Origin: Aquarana catesbeiana
Lineage: Eukaryota > Chordata > Amphibia > Anura > Ranidae
Direction: 5' to 3'
NCBI RefSeq assembly: GCF_042186555.1
Contig: NC_133327.1
Location: 328,340,300-328,404,299, forward strand
DNA: 64,000 nucleotides
The notes below the pieces were generated by a model. The model was not told the DNA's origin, did no database searches, and saw nothing but the letters and a program-made list of their open reading frames with translations. A program made the position numbers and the translations under genes. Shown piece after piece: positions 23,746 through 35,178 of the stretch (within the stretch, counting starts at the first letter, position 1; each line of letters begins with the position of its first letter).

Positions 23746-24389
23746 TTAATATTGCCCTTTAAGAGGCTGCTATTTTTTACCCCTCCTTAAAAATGGTGTT
23801 ACCTAACTGTTATACTGCTGCAATGATTTTAGTGATAAGGAGTAGGCTTTTCCCTAATGTTCATTTTCTGCATGATTGTTCTGGGTCTGGAAGTTACAAT
23901 AAAAGATCCCAAGCAACTAGTTTTTTAAAAAAGTGGGCAACAATAGCCATTCACGCTTTGTGCTGACCAACCTTTTGAACAGCTTTAACTTTGGTATGTA
24001 CTTAAATTTAAAGGCAAATTTTATATATGTAGTAAGGCTGCATTTAGACAAGCACCGGATGCAGAAGAGCATACTGAATTTGTGTTTTTAGGGTCATGTT
24101 TGAATCAATGCCAGTAGAATCAATCAAATGAAAGGATATTTGCAACCTGAAAACTGCATCCAATGCTTGCAGCACCACACCAAGCTTCTTGCCTACCAAC
24201 CACCTACTTACTGTTTGTAAAAAGAATAACATGCACTAATTAGTCTCAGTATTTATGGGTCACCTGTCAGGGAGGCTATCAGAACATAGTAGAGCGTAGC
24301 AACAATATAGATCTGCTGAAGAGCACCGGAGTCACCTGGTGGTAAATTATTACACTAACAAACATGTGATTCCTTTACGTAAATCTTAA

Positions 24390-25307
24390 AGTGGCTGTAA
24401 GCCTCAGTCATGAAATCTGAACAAAGCACATATATCTGTAGTGTGTACTTGTCTCTCTCCAAAGCTCTAATGCCCTGTACACACGGTCGGACATTGATCG
24501 GACATTCCGACAACAAAATCCATGCATTTTTTCCGACGGCTGTTGGCTCAAACTTGTCTTGCATAAACACGGTCACACAAAGTTGTCGGAAAATCCGATC
24601 GTTCTGAACGCAGTGACGTAAAACACGTACGTCAGTACTCTAAACAGGGCAGTAGCCAATAGCTTTCGTCTCTTAATTTATTCTGAGAATGCGTGGCACT
24701 TTGTGCGTCGGATTTGTGTACACACGATCGGAATTTAACCGATCGGATTTTGTTGTCAGAAAATTTTATAGCCTGCTCTCAAACTTTGTGTGTCGGAAAT
24801 TCCTATGGAAAATGTGTGATGGAGCCTACACACGGTCGGAATTTCCGACAACAAGGTCCTATCACACATTTTCCATTGGAAAATCCTATCGTGTGTACAG
24901 GGCATAAGTGTTGTTTTTCTCTGGTGCTTTGTTCCTCTGTTATCAGCATGAGTTACTTCTAATAAGTTTTCCTGACACATGAGATAAAATTTGTGTCGGG
25001 AAGGCACTCAGCACAGAGCTTGTCTATTCAGAACACAGTTCTGCTGTGTGTGTAAAGGGTGTGTTCCTTTCCTCCAACCAGCTCTCACACAGTGCCCCAG
25101 ACCTCTAACTGCAGCTCTCTATCCCCTCCTTTGCGATACTGGAAAATGCAGAAGGATTTCACCGAAAATCAGCACTTTTGGAGGGGTGTACAAAAAGAGA
25201 AGACTGCAGATAGGCAAGTTAAACTTATAATGGAGGATTTGTTTCATCTATGTGTATCATCTGAGGCTGGTCACTTCACTGGGTATATGAGAGGGTTTAC
25301 ATCCACT
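24390..25307. mobile_element. TTAA-flanked element carrying a nested MITE
   Basis: TTAA at 24386-24389 and 25308-25311. The ends AGTGGCTGTAAGCC and GGTTTACATCCACT are inverted. The ends suggest piggyBac- or Kolobok-type mobilisation. It is interrupted by the MITE at 24471-24905. No transposase is present. Confidence 0.7.
24471..24905. mobile_element. Harbinger-like MITE, TGCCCTGTACACACGG ends
   Basis: Ends TGCCCTGTACACACGGTCGG and TATCGTGTGTACAGGGCA, with TAA on both sides. The interior is palindromic, with repeated CGGAATTT/TCGGACAT words. A sister copy is at 31166-31577 and a fragment at about 62097-62200. Confidence 0.85.
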
Positions 25308-25386
25308 TTAAGGTGGTGTGTAAGGTAAAAATTCTGCTTTAATTCTATCTTATATGTAAGAGTGAATCTTTACTCTCTATTCACAG

Positions 25387-25585
25387 AATGGAGAAATGGA
25401 TGAAAACTGTGGCAGTGACCTTATTAGGTGCACAGATAATCAGAATGATGAGATCCAGTTTGAAGAAGCAACTATGCAAAATGAAAACAAAGAACTGCAA
25501 AATAAAAAGAGTCCTCTTATGTACGAAGCTGTTCAAGAAGATGAAATTGCTATAACATTAGATAATCAAGAAAATGTTTTAAAAG
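25387..25585 (+). CDS. HUNK-like kinase, exon: acidic linker
   Basis: Begins after TTCACAG and ends one base into a codon at a GGTACT donor. The next exon supplies the other two bases. It encodes 66 residues beginning NGEMDENCGSDLI, rich in Glu, Asp, Asn and Gln, with no recognised fold. It is the start of the divergent C-terminal tail after the UBA-like segment. The open frame and matching phases on both sides support it as a true exon. The sequence itself has no motif that I can name. Confidence 0.78.
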
Positions 25586-25939
25586 GTACTTTTATTACAG
25601 ACATTATTAAAGGTATACTGTACGTTTATTGCAAATAGGTTTCATAACAATATTTCCCAACTTCTGACCTCAACTACTTGTGTTCATTACAATATAATGG
25701 GTGTAATAATAAGTGCTTATTTTACTAATGTTAATTCTTTATTAGCATGCCTGTGCACCTGGTGGACTGGAAAAAAAAATTACTGTATATACTCGAGTAT
25801 AGGTCGATCCGAATATAAGCCGAGGCCCCTAATTTACCACAAAAAACTGGGAAAAACGTATTGACCCGAGTATAAGCCGAGGGTGAGAAATGCAGCAGCT
25901 ACTATAAGTGGAAAAGAGGGTCAACAATGCCCATCTGCA

Positions 25940-26580
25940 GCTGCATACCTCCCTGTGTCCTGTGCTTACCTCACTGTGTCTATTGCATACCTCCCTGTAT
26001 CCTGTGCACGCCTACCTGTGCAGATCTGCCTACCTCACTGTGTCCTGTTTATACCTCCCTGTGTCCTGTGTATACCTCCCTGTGTCCTGTGCATACCTCA
26101 CTGTGTCTATTGCATACCTCCCTGTGTCCTGTGCATGCCTACCTGTGCACATCTGCCTACCCCACTGTGTCCTGTGTATACCTCCCTGTGTACATTGCAG
26201 CTTACCTGTGCTGATCTGCATCCTCTCTGTGTCCTGTGCATGCCTCCTGTGCCGATCTGCATCCCTCCTGTGCTGATCTGCATCCTCTCTGTGTCCTGTG
26301 CATGCCTCCTGTGCCGATCTGCATCCCTCCTGTGCTGATCTGCATCCTCTCTGTGTCCTCTGCATGCCTCCTGTGCCGATCTGCATCCCTCCTGTGCTGA
26401 TCTGCATCCCTCCTGTGCTGATCTGCATCCTCTCTGTGTCCTGTGCATGCCTCCTGTGCCGATCTGCATCCCTCCTATGCCGATCTGCATCCCTCCTGTG
26501 CTGATCTGCATCCTCTCTGTGTCCTGTGCATGCCTCCTGTGCAGATCTGCATCCCTCCTGTGCCGATCTGCATCCATCAA
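25940..26580. repeat. Minisatellite, 'CTGTGTCCTGTGCATGCCT' type
   Basis: Two related repeat arrays. The first has units built on ACCTCCCTGTGTCCTGTG (25947-26210). The second has units of about 62-72 bp built on GATCTGCATCCTCTCTG and CATGCCTCCTGTGC (26213-26575). Long frames over it on both strands (for example the Cys-Ile-Pro repeats) follow the repeat unit and are not genes. Confidence 0.92.
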
Positions 26581-26599
26581 TCAGCGTGTCATAAAAACA

Positions 26600-26860
26600 T
26601 ACGGTGGCCATTCCAGTGTTCAAAAGCCGCGCCTCCTCCTCGTTTGTGATAGGCAGAACACTCAATTTCCCAGCAGTCAGTGTTCAGCCTATCACGGACA
26701 TCCGCTCATCCTCATACCACGGACGAGGATGAGAGGATGTCCGTGATAGGCTGAACACTGACTGCTGGGAAATTGAGTGTTCTTCCTATCACAGACGTGG
26801 AGGCGCAGATTTTGAACACTGGAATGGCCACTGTGTGTTTTTATGGCAAACTGGCCGCCG
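26600..26860. repeat. Long near-perfect hairpin
   Basis: The segment from TGGCCATTCCAGTGTTC (about 26607) to the centre near 26720 is mirrored to about 26835, including the blocks CAGCAGTCAGTGTTCAGCC and GGACATCC. The arms are about 105 bp, with local differences in the outer part. Confidence 0.85.
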
Positions 26861-27001
26861 TCTGCCTACCTGATCAGCGTGTCATGCAGACAGATGGCGG
26901 TGACTCGAGTATAAGCCAAGGGTGGCACTTTCAGCCTAAAAAAAGGGCTGAAAATCTCAGCTTATACTCGAGTATATACGGTACCTGTTAGTTGTACTTA
27001 A

Positions 27002-27475
27002 AGCGAAGTTCCACCCAAAAATGGAACTTCTGTTGATCGAATTCCTCCCCCCCTCCGGTGTCACATTCGGCACCTTTTAGGGGGGAGGGGGGAGCATATA
27101 CCTGTATAATCCAGGTATTTGCTCCCACTTCCGGGCATAGATTACCACAGGCTCCGCAGGGATCTATGCCATTTCCACCCCTCCTCCGTCCCCCCCGCTA
27201 TCTTCTAGGAGACAGACACAGGTCCCAGAAGACAGCAGGGACCAGTGAGGACGGGGAGCATGATTCGAGCTTGCGCAGTAGGGAACCAGGCTGTGAAGCC
27301 CCTAAGGCTTCACTTCCTGATTCCCTTACCGAAGATGGCGGCGCCTCCACCCGAGAGCCAAGGGACAGATCGTATTCAGGTGAGGACATCGCGGGAGCCC
27401 TAGACAGGTAAGTATCCATATTTTAAAGTATTTGTAACTGCTGACTTTTAAAAAAAAATTCGGCGGAACTCTGCT
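27002..27475. mobile_element. TTAA element, AGCGAAGTTCCACC ends
   Basis: TTAA at 26998-27001 and 27476-27479. The ends AGCGAAGTTCCACC and GGCGGAACTCTGCT are inverted. The interior is GC-rich and non-coding; the frame at 27058-27411 lies wholly inside it. The next TTAA element starts at the same TTAA. Confidence 0.8.
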
Positions 27476-27479
27476 TTAA

Positions 27480-29034
27480 AGGAATAGTTTACCTTTACAA
27501 AAAAACCTGCCTATGCAGGTAAGGGATGTTTGTATATTAAAACAAACTGTGCAGCTCTGACTAAAAATTATTAATACCCTTGCTATAGGTGTAGGCCATT
27601 TACATGCCTTTTAAAGCCTGACTGGAATCCTTCCAGGACGTTGCTAAGCGAGGCCTAGTCATCACAGCTTACCTCCACCATCACAGAAGTGAGCTCTTTC
27701 TCTGATTCAAACCCCCTCACATACTATTTTTTCTCCCTCGATGCAGTAGCGCTGAGCTCAGCATTTGTGAGCTTACTCCTGTGATGGTGGAGGTGATCAG
27801 TGATGACTAGGCCTCACTTAGCATAGCAACGTCCTTTGAGTACTTAGCAATGTCCTGGGAGTTTTGCAGTCAGGCTTCATAAGCAGGGCAGCTGATAAGG
27901 CAGTACAGCCAGCCCTCGTGTACTGGGTCCGGGCCTCATCAGTTCAAAAGGGGGGACCCAGGCATTTGATGAACAGGAGGACCGGCTACACTGTCTTACT
28001 GCTGACACTTGTGGCTCTCCCTGCAGTGCTCCTGGCCTCTACTCTTCTTTCTCCCTCTGGCTGCGCTGCAGAGGGATCAGTTCTTGGATCTGTGCCTCCC
28101 TGCCCTTCCAACTGCTGTCCAGGACCCTTACCTGCAGCACTTCCAGCTTCCCTCTCTCCTCTCCCGCCGGAAGCTGCAGGCACACAGGGGGATTTATTTC
28201 AGGATGAGAGCGGGGTGGGGACCAGTTAATATGCCTTTTTTCCTGGGCCCTTCCGTTTCTGAATGAACACAGTAAGAGATCAGTACTGATCGTTCCTGTG
28301 TCCATTCATTGCTGAAGCATACCATAAAAAGGGAGGCATATTTCCTCTTCACCACCTACTTTAATCCCACACTAGCACAACCTCCTTGCAGAGCAGCGCT
28401 ATTCACTTGAATGGGTCCTGTTTGATGGGGGTATCATTTCTAAACATTTCTTTTGATAATTTTAGAGGGGGGGGGGCTGTCAGGTAGGCTGTACGGGGCC
28501 CTGTAATTTCTAACAGCAGCCCTGTTCATAAGGTATGTAAATGGCCTACACCTATGGCAAGGGCATTATTCAACTTTAGTCAGAGATGCACAGTTTGTTT
28601 TTATCTACAGACATCTCTCATCTCCTCCTCCCATGCTCATCTCCAGGATTTCTCCAGAGCCTCTCCCATCCTCTGGAACTCGCTACCTCCATCTATCCGG
28701 CTATCCCCCACTCTTGCTACCTTCAGGCGATCCCTGAAAACTCGTCTCTTCAGGAAAGCCTATCATATCTCCAACTAATCTCCTACCACTTCCAACAGTT
28801 CATTCCCCACAGTTACAACCTTTTGTACCACCTGCCCCACCCTATTAGATTGTAAGCTGTTCTGAGCAGGGCCCTCTTAATCCTCTTGTATTTTATTGTA
28901 TTATAACTGTATTGTCTCCCTTTTATATTGTAAAGCGCTGCGTAAACTGTTGGCGCTATATAAATCCTGTATAATAATAATGATAATAATAATAATCTGC
29001 ATAGGCAGTTCTGTGGAAAAGGTGAACTATCCCT
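27480..29034. mobile_element. TTAA foldback element with LINE insert
   Basis: TTAA at 27476-27479 and 29035-29038. The ends AGGAATAGTTTACCTTT and AAAGGTGAACTATCCCT are inverted. Inner arms match too (a TGTAGGCCATTTACATGCC block at 27590 and its complement at 28530). The right arm is split by a LINE 3' fragment (28610-28990). The central part resembles 1740-3060. Confidence 0.75.
28610..28990 (+). mobile_element. Truncated non-LTR retrotransposon 3' end
   Basis: Encodes the C-terminal end of a LINE ORF2: FSRASPILWNSLPPSIRLS followed by TFRRSLKTRLFRKAY (28650-28765). It continues into a 3' UTR with AAAGCGCTGCGTAAACTG and GGCGCTATATAAATCC, and finishes in an (ATAATA)n tail (28970-28994). This is typical of L2/CR1-related LINEs, which end in short tandem repeats. 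It is 5'-truncated. Confidence 0.75.
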
Positions 29035-29316
29035 TTAAGGAATGCCTTTAGAATCACTAGATATATGTTAACATGTTAAACTTTTAAATCTAGCTTTTCT
29101 ATTCATAATTTCTATCATATGGAATAAGTAAATTACTATTTTCATTATAGAAATATGAAAGACCACAGTATAATAAAACACTAATAATTACACACAAATA
29201 ATAGTGAATGGATTAATTCACCTAAACCATGATTTTCTCTCCATGAGGCCAATAGGTTTGCCCAATGAATGAGCTTGTCAAGGAGTCCTTTGTATTTTAG
29301 TTATATGGTGGACATA

Positions 29317-30928
29317 CAGTGGGGACGGAAAGTATTTAGACCCCCTTAAATTTTTCACTCTTTGTTATATTGCAGCCATTTGCTAAAATCATTTAAGCTA
29401 ATTTTTTTCCTCATTAATGTACACACAGCGCCCCATAATGATAGAAAAACACAGAATTGTTGACATTTTTTGCAGATTTATTAAAAAAGAAAAACTGAAA
29501 TATCACATGGTCCTAAGTATTCAGACCCTTTGCTGTGACACTCATATATTTAACTAAGGTGCTGTCCATTTCTTTCTCTACACCTTCATTTGAGTCCAGC
29601 TGTGATTATACTGATTGGACTTGATTAGGAAAGCCACACACCTGTCTATATAAGACCTTACAGCTCACAGTGCATGTCAGAGCAAATGAGAATCATGAGG
29701 TCAAAGGAACTGCCTGAAGAGCTCAGAGACAGAATTGTGGCAAGGCACAGATCTGGCCAAGGTTACCAAAAAATTTCTGGTGCACTTAAGGTTCCTGAGA
29801 GCACAGTGGTCTCCATAATCCTTAAATGGAAGACGTTTGGGATGACCAGAACCCCTCCTAGAGCTGGCCGTCCGGCCAAACTGAGCTATCAGGGGAGAAG
29901 AGCCTTGGTGAGAGAGGTAAAGAAGAACCCAAATATCACTGTGGCTGAGCTCCAGACATGCATTCGGAGATGGGAAAAAGTTGTAGAAAGTCAACCATCA
30001 CTGCAGCCCTCCACCAGTCGGGGCTTTATGGCAGAGTGGCCCGACGGAAGCCTCTCCTCAGTGCAAGACACATAAAAGCCTGCATGGAGTTTGCTAAAAA
30101 ACACCTGACGGACTCCAAGATGGTGAGAAACAAGTGTCTCTGGTCTGATGAGACCAAGATAGAACTTTTTGGCCTTAATTCTAAGCGGTATGTGTGGAGA
30201 AAACCAGGCACTGCTCATCACCCGTCCAATACAGTCCCAACAGTGAAGCATGGTGGTGGCAGCATCATGATGTGGGGGTGTTTTTCAGCTGCAGGGACAG
30301 GATGACTGGTTGCAATCGAGGGAAAGATGAATGTGGCCAAGTACAGGGATATCCTGGACGAAAACCTTCTCCAGAGTGCTCAGGACCTTAGACTGGGCGG
30401 AAGGTTTACCTTCCAACAAGACAATGACCCAAAGCACACAGCTAAAATAACGAAGGAGTGGCTTCACAACAACTCCGTGACTGTTCTTGAATGGCCCAGC
30501 CAGAGCCCTGACTTAAACCCAATTGAGCATCTCTGGAGAGACTTAAAAATGGCTGTCCACCAACGTTTACCATCCAACCTGACAGAACTGGAGAGGATCT
30601 GCAAGGAGGAATGGCAGAGGATCCCCAAATCCAGGTGTGAAAAACTTGTTGCATCTTTCCCAAAAAGACTCATGGCTGTTTTAGATCAAAAGGGTGCTTC
30701 TAATAAATACTGAGCAAAGGGTCTGAATACTTAGGACCATGTGATATTTCAGTTTTTCTTTTTTAATAAATCTGCAAAAATGTCAACAATTCTGTGTTTT
30801 TCTGTCAATATGGGGTGCTGTGTGTACATTAATGAGGAAAAAATGAACTTAAATGATTTTAGCAAATGGCTAAAATATAACAAAGAGTGAAAAATTTAAG
30901 GGGGTCTGAATACTTTCCGTTCCCACTG
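29317..30928 (+). mobile_element. Tc1/mariner element, full length, mutated
   Basis: 1612 bp between TA dinucleotides (29315-29316 and 30929-30930). The inverted ends are CAGTGGGGACGGAAAGTATT and ATACTTTCCGTTCCCACTG; the terminal repeats are about 220 bp long and well conserved, so the insertion is fairly recent. Confidence 0.92.
29674..30716 (+). pseudogene. Tc1 transposase, one frameshift and one stop
   Basis: A DD34E transposase that cuts and pastes the element at TA sites. The N-terminal paired-like helix-turn-helix domain (29680-29950) includes RDRIVARHRSGQGYQKIS and the AT-hook-like TPPRAGRPAKLS. The catalytic triad blocks are LWSDETKIELFG (about 30139-30174), QQDNDPKHTA (about 30413-30442) and SPDLNPIEHLW (about 30505-30540). 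The frame changes near 29950, and a TGA at 30303-30305 breaks the core. The C-terminus ends at about 30713. Single lesions suggest recent inactivation. Confidence 0.9.
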
Positions 30929-31165
30929 TACATCCTTAATTTGTATTTATTCACTGTACATATTTAATTTGTATGTTAGTGACATCTGCATAAATGTTAA
31001 AGGTTTACATTTTTTTCTCTTAATATCCAGGCCATTAAATTAAGTTTTACAACCCTGGGTGAAAGTGGCCCCATAGAAAGATCTCTGTTCAATGGGAGCA
31101 CCTACCAAATGGGGTGGATTCTGATTATCAAGGCTCCCTTTTGTGAATCTTCAGAAACACCTTAA

Positions 31166-31577
31166 TGCCCTGTACACACGGTCGGACATTGATCGAACAT
31201 TCTGACAAAAATATCCATGCATTTTTTCCAACGGATGTTGGCTCAAACGTGTCTTGCATACACACGGTCACACAAAGTTGTCAGAAAATCCGATCGTTCT
31301 GAACGCAGTGACGTAAAACACGTATGTCGGGACTATAAACGGGGCAGTAGCCAATAGCTCTCATCTCTTAATTTATTCTGAGCATGCGTGGCACTTTGTG
31401 CATCGGATTTGTGTACACACGGTTGGAATTTCCAACAACGGATTTTGTTGTCGGAAAATTTATAGCAAGCTCTCAAACTTTGTGTGTTGGAAATTCCTAT
31501 GGAAAATGTGTGATGGAGCCTACACACGGTCCTATCACATATTTTCCTTTGGAAAATCCTATCGTGTGTACAGGGCA
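31166..31577. mobile_element. Harbinger-like MITE, second copy
   Basis: Same family as 24471-24905: starts TGCCCTGTACACACGGTCGG and ends ATCGTGTGTACAGGGCA. Internal words (CAAACTTTGTGTG, GGAAAATGTGTGATGGAGCC) match the first copy with scattered differences. Confidence 0.87.
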
Positions 31578-33010
31578 TTAGACTTATATAAAAGGAAGGA
31601 TGCAGGATAAAAGAATGTCTAAAGGACCAAGCGATACTTTTGACAACACATTTTCAAGGACAAAGTTTTACAAAAAAGGCAAATAAGACAAAGCTGATAT
31701 ACAAGACCAGATCCACTGTAGGATTTCCCCAAGCTTTGAATAATATTGAAATAGAAGACAGTTTAGATATCACTTCTGGTGGTTTTGGGGATTCTCTGTG
31801 ACTCTGACTATGAGCACATTTTTGGATAAGGAATATAAACAGTCTGTAAGCTCCTGAAGTCAGTGTCTGCCCACTGTACAATAGCAGCCATTTTTCATGA
31901 TAGAGTCTGACTTTGAGTTCACCATTGCACTAAAATATTAGACCCTGACACTTTGTTGTATACATATTCTTACTGCAGTCTGATCAGGTAAGTAAAAAAG
32001 GACATCACAAGGCTGTTTGATTTGTAAGGAACACATTGGAATCAGGTTTCTTTAGAGGCTAAAACTTGTATACTGAATTTTTCTGTCAACTCTGGTAAAT
32101 TCATTTTGACTTTAGGGTGAAATAAAGTCCTTTCTTATTCAGGAGGAGTTAGTAACACTTTCTAACTTTAGCCAGAGGAGCATTTTTCTTTTCCCACTTT
32201 GCTTATTCCCTTCATTGGCAGATAGTTAACTGCTGAAGTCCTGAGAAGAGAATTTTTCATGGCCAGAAGTCATTGGAAGCTTGGTTTAAATACCAGTATT
32301 TCAGCTATAGAGGCTGCAATGCATTCCAATACATTCCTGAAACTGGACAGGTAGAAGATAATGGGATGTTAATCACAGCTGTCAAGATGATACCTTGATC
32401 TGTGGGGGTGCAATTAGAGATGTCTGGAAAATCCCCAAGAATCACATCTATTGTCGGTATACCCCAAGGAACAATGCATAAGGACAAACTTGTCTGTAAT
32501 GTCTACAGTCTTTCTTTGAGAAGGACTTCTACCCCTTGAGAAACTATAGTATAACAACTATGTTAACAAACACGCTCTTTTTTGCTCAAAAAAAATAAAA
32601 AAAGAGTGCTAAAAGAGCTCATTTATGTTCCCGCCTCTCCAATGTCTGAAAAAAAATCTGGTGAATATGTTTAATGTTGAAGGTAAAGAGTGCAGGTGAA
32701 GAAGAACAAACAGAGAGAGAGGAAAGAATATAACATTTAAGAGGAGAGGTAAGCACTGAAGGAAGAAAACTAAAACCCAAGAAATTTTTAAAGGAAAAAC
32801 TGCAAATGAATCTATAAAAGAGTCTTCAGTAACACATAGTATTAAAGGAGATGACACAAAAATCAAAATAAGGAGCCAAGAGCACCTGGATACAAAAGAG
32901 CAAAGAGTAGCTGCTTGGAACAGAATGCAAATGAGAGTGGTGCCCATCACCAACTCTTCACAATAAGTGTAAAAGTGCAGCACTTTCAGTCCAGGCATGG
33001 TACTAAGTTA

Positions 33011-34940
33011 AAAATGGTTAAAAGAAAGTGCAGCGCTAATGTGCTGTCTTTGCAAATAAGCTAAGACAGAATATTTAAACACGGTGGATATTGTAAATAA
33101 ACACCTTGAATATATAACTGGATGTACTTAGAGTGTATACAAAAGTGAATGTACACTATATCAAAAAAAGAATAAACCAGTGCTCATATGAATTGTTGAA
33201 AAAAACATGAGATAACCTAATATTCAATATAAATTATTCAATTTATTCAATTAATAAATTATATTCAATAATATTCAATATAAATATTGACTTGACGTGA
33301 CTCAAATCGTCATGTGAAAAATAAAAGACAAATAAAACCAAAATCTAGAAAGTAAAATAGTTCAAAGTCCATAAGTGAATGAACATAGTGACATGGTGAC
33401 TTGAAATGTAGAATTTGTGTAGACAAGATTTGTCAGTAGACATCCCACCACCAATAACTATCAGGCTTACCAGAGGGATTGAACTCAAACAGGCCTACGC
33501 CTAATGAGTCAATCAAGCTTGTGGTGTAATACACCAGGGGGGGAACCGGCAACCACATACACGTCCTCCGGTTGGGGATATGTACTCCTGTAGTCCTTCA
33601 CAGCAATGCTTCCAATGAATAACCCTCAGAAAGGTGTTGCCGTGGGCCAGAAAAAGTTATCTCTCCCATATGGTATAATATATTTAAAGAAAAGGAGAGA
33701 GGTCACATAGTGTAATTCCATCTCAGTAAAAGGTATTTCTTATATAAAAAAGAACACTCACATTTGTGAAGATAAAAAAGCGTTTGATATAAAATGTGGA
33801 TTGTAGAGCCCGTCCCGATGCGTTTCATATAATAAGACATCCTCTGGGGTACTTGTCCACTGCAGCCACTGTGTTTATATACAGTAAAACTTACCCCATA
33901 ATGAGATACAGCTCCCTGGTAATTGAATATATCAGTACTTACTTCCGGTCATAATAAAGATGGCGCTGAAGCGTGCGGTTCAAGCCTCATTCTGAAGTAT
34001 GATAACATCAGAGACTCTCTTTATATAAATTCAGTGGTTGCAGTGGACAAGCACCCCAGATGATGTCTTATTAGATGAAACGCATCGTGACGGGCTCTAC
34101 TGATGCCACTGCATTAAAACCCACATTTTATATCAAGCGCTTTTTTATCTTCACAAATGTGAGTGTTCTTTTTTATATAAGAAATACTTTTTACTGAGAT
34201 GGAATTACACTATGTGACCTTTCTCCTTTTCTTTACATAAATTATACCATATGGGAGAGATCTTTTTTTCCAGCCCACGGCAACACCTTTCTGAAGGTTA
34301 TTCATTGGAAGCATTGCTGTGAAGGAGTACATAATCGCAACCGGAGGTTGTGTATGTGGTTGCCGGTTCCCCCCCTGGTGTATTACACCACAAGCTTGAT
34401 TGACTCATTAGGCGTAGGCCTCTTTTAGTTCAATCCCTCTGGTAAGCCTTATACTTATTGGTGGTGGACCGTCTACTGACAAATCTTGCCTACACGAAAT
34501 CTACATTTCAAGTCACCATGTCACTATGTTCATTCACTTATGGACTTTGAACTATTTCACTTTCTAGATTTTGGTTTTATTTGTCTTTTTATTTTTCACA
34601 TGACTATCTTTTATACATTAGAGTCACGTCAATTCAATATTTATATTGAATATTAGGTTATCTCATGTTTTTTTAACAATTTATATGAGCACTGGTTTAT
34701 TCATTTTTTTATATAGTGTACATTGACTTTTGTATACACTCTAAGTACATCCATTTGTATATTCAAGGTGTTTATTTACAATATCCACCGTATTTAAATA
34801 TTCTGTCTTAGCTTATTTGCAAAGATAGCACATTAGCGCTGCACTTCCTTTTATCCATTTTTCACTTTACAAACTGATCTTTTGCTGTGCTGGCTGCTAC
34901 TTTAATAATTAAAGAGACAGTGCAATATATTTGTTTTAAT
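33011..34940 (+). mobile_element. Palindromic retroposon A, 14-bp TSD
   Basis: Flanked by the perfect 14-bp duplication ATGGTACTAAGTTA (32997-33010 and 34941-34954). The left arm (33011 to about 33930) is the inverted complement of the right half. Both contain AGTGCAGCGCTAATGTGCT and the spaced blocks around CCTCTGGGG. The right half extends past the palindrome in a single 3' tail of about 75 bp ending TTGTTTTAAT. A 14-bp duplication points to target-primed reverse transcription rather than a DNA transposon. No protein is encoded. Hammerhead-like motifs lie in both arms. Confidence 0.8.
34054..34094 (+). ncRNA. Hammerhead-like motif in retroposon A
   Basis: Reads CCC, CAGATGA, T, GTCT-loop-AGAT, GAAA, CGCA, TC. 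This matches the hammerhead core C-U-G-A-N-G-A / GAAA / UH at all but position U4 (A here). The inverted copy in the left arm (about 33811-33850, minus) reads CAGAGGA with the same stem II and GAAA. The stem after the cleavage site is weak in this arm (GTGACGGG against CACCC). Function is inferred from pattern only. Confidence 0.4.
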
Positions 34941-35178
34941 ATGGTACTAAGTTAGCAGTGTGTTTGGGATGAACTCCGTAAAGTTTAAAAATTCTTCACT
35001 GTTTATTATTAGAGGTTCTTTAACATATTTCAGTTGTGAAAATAAATCATTCATGTTTATTGTCATTATCTAATTATTACATCTATTTTGTATTACAGAA
35101 TAGACAGCTTGCATTTATACTTATGTAAATATTGCATGCACACCATTAAATAATAAACCTTATTTTCTTTTAATTTAG

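Larger units (their letters stand above)
20579..25386 (+). other. Kinase-gene intron (4.8 kb)
   Basis: GT donor at 20579, CACAG acceptor ending 25386, phase 0. It contains the hairpin at 21016-21091, the MITE at 21854-22275, palindromic repeats to 23600, and a TTAA element with a nested MITE (24386-25311). The stretches 20580-21015, 21100-21430 and 23760-24380 hold nothing that I recognise. Confidence 0.75.
25775..26990. mobile_element. Palindromic element with CTCGAGTATA ends
   Basis: Left end TACTGTATATACTCGAGTAT, right end ATACTCGAGTATATACGGTA. Next to each end is GAGTATAAGCCGAG or its complement. Inside are a minisatellite (25940-26580) and a long hairpin (26600-26860). It has no transposase. 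The class is unassigned. Confidence 0.7.
25586..35178 (+). other. Kinase-gene intron (9.6 kb)
   Basis: GT donor at 25586-25587 and TTTAATTTAG acceptor ending 35178. Joined codons are in phase. It is packed with the mobile elements listed between 25775 and 34940. The stretch 31590-32990 holds nothing that I recognise; the long minus-strand frame at 32609-32998 is leucine/phenylalanine-rich without a domain. Confidence 0.78.

Noticed and set aside
25883..26665. Long overlapping frames on both strands rich in Cys-Ile-Pro-Pro or His-Arg-Arg-Asp-Ala repeats
   Set aside because: They follow the period of a minisatellite in all frames. There is no start context or splice support.
27058..27411. 117-codon frame as a gene
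   Set aside because: It is wholly inside a TTAA-type non-autonomous element and has no domain.
32609..32998. 129-codon minus-strand frame rich in Leu, Phe and Ser
   Set aside because: It looks membrane-like by composition, but sits in an intron as the reverse of A/G-rich sequence, with no motif or conservation cue.
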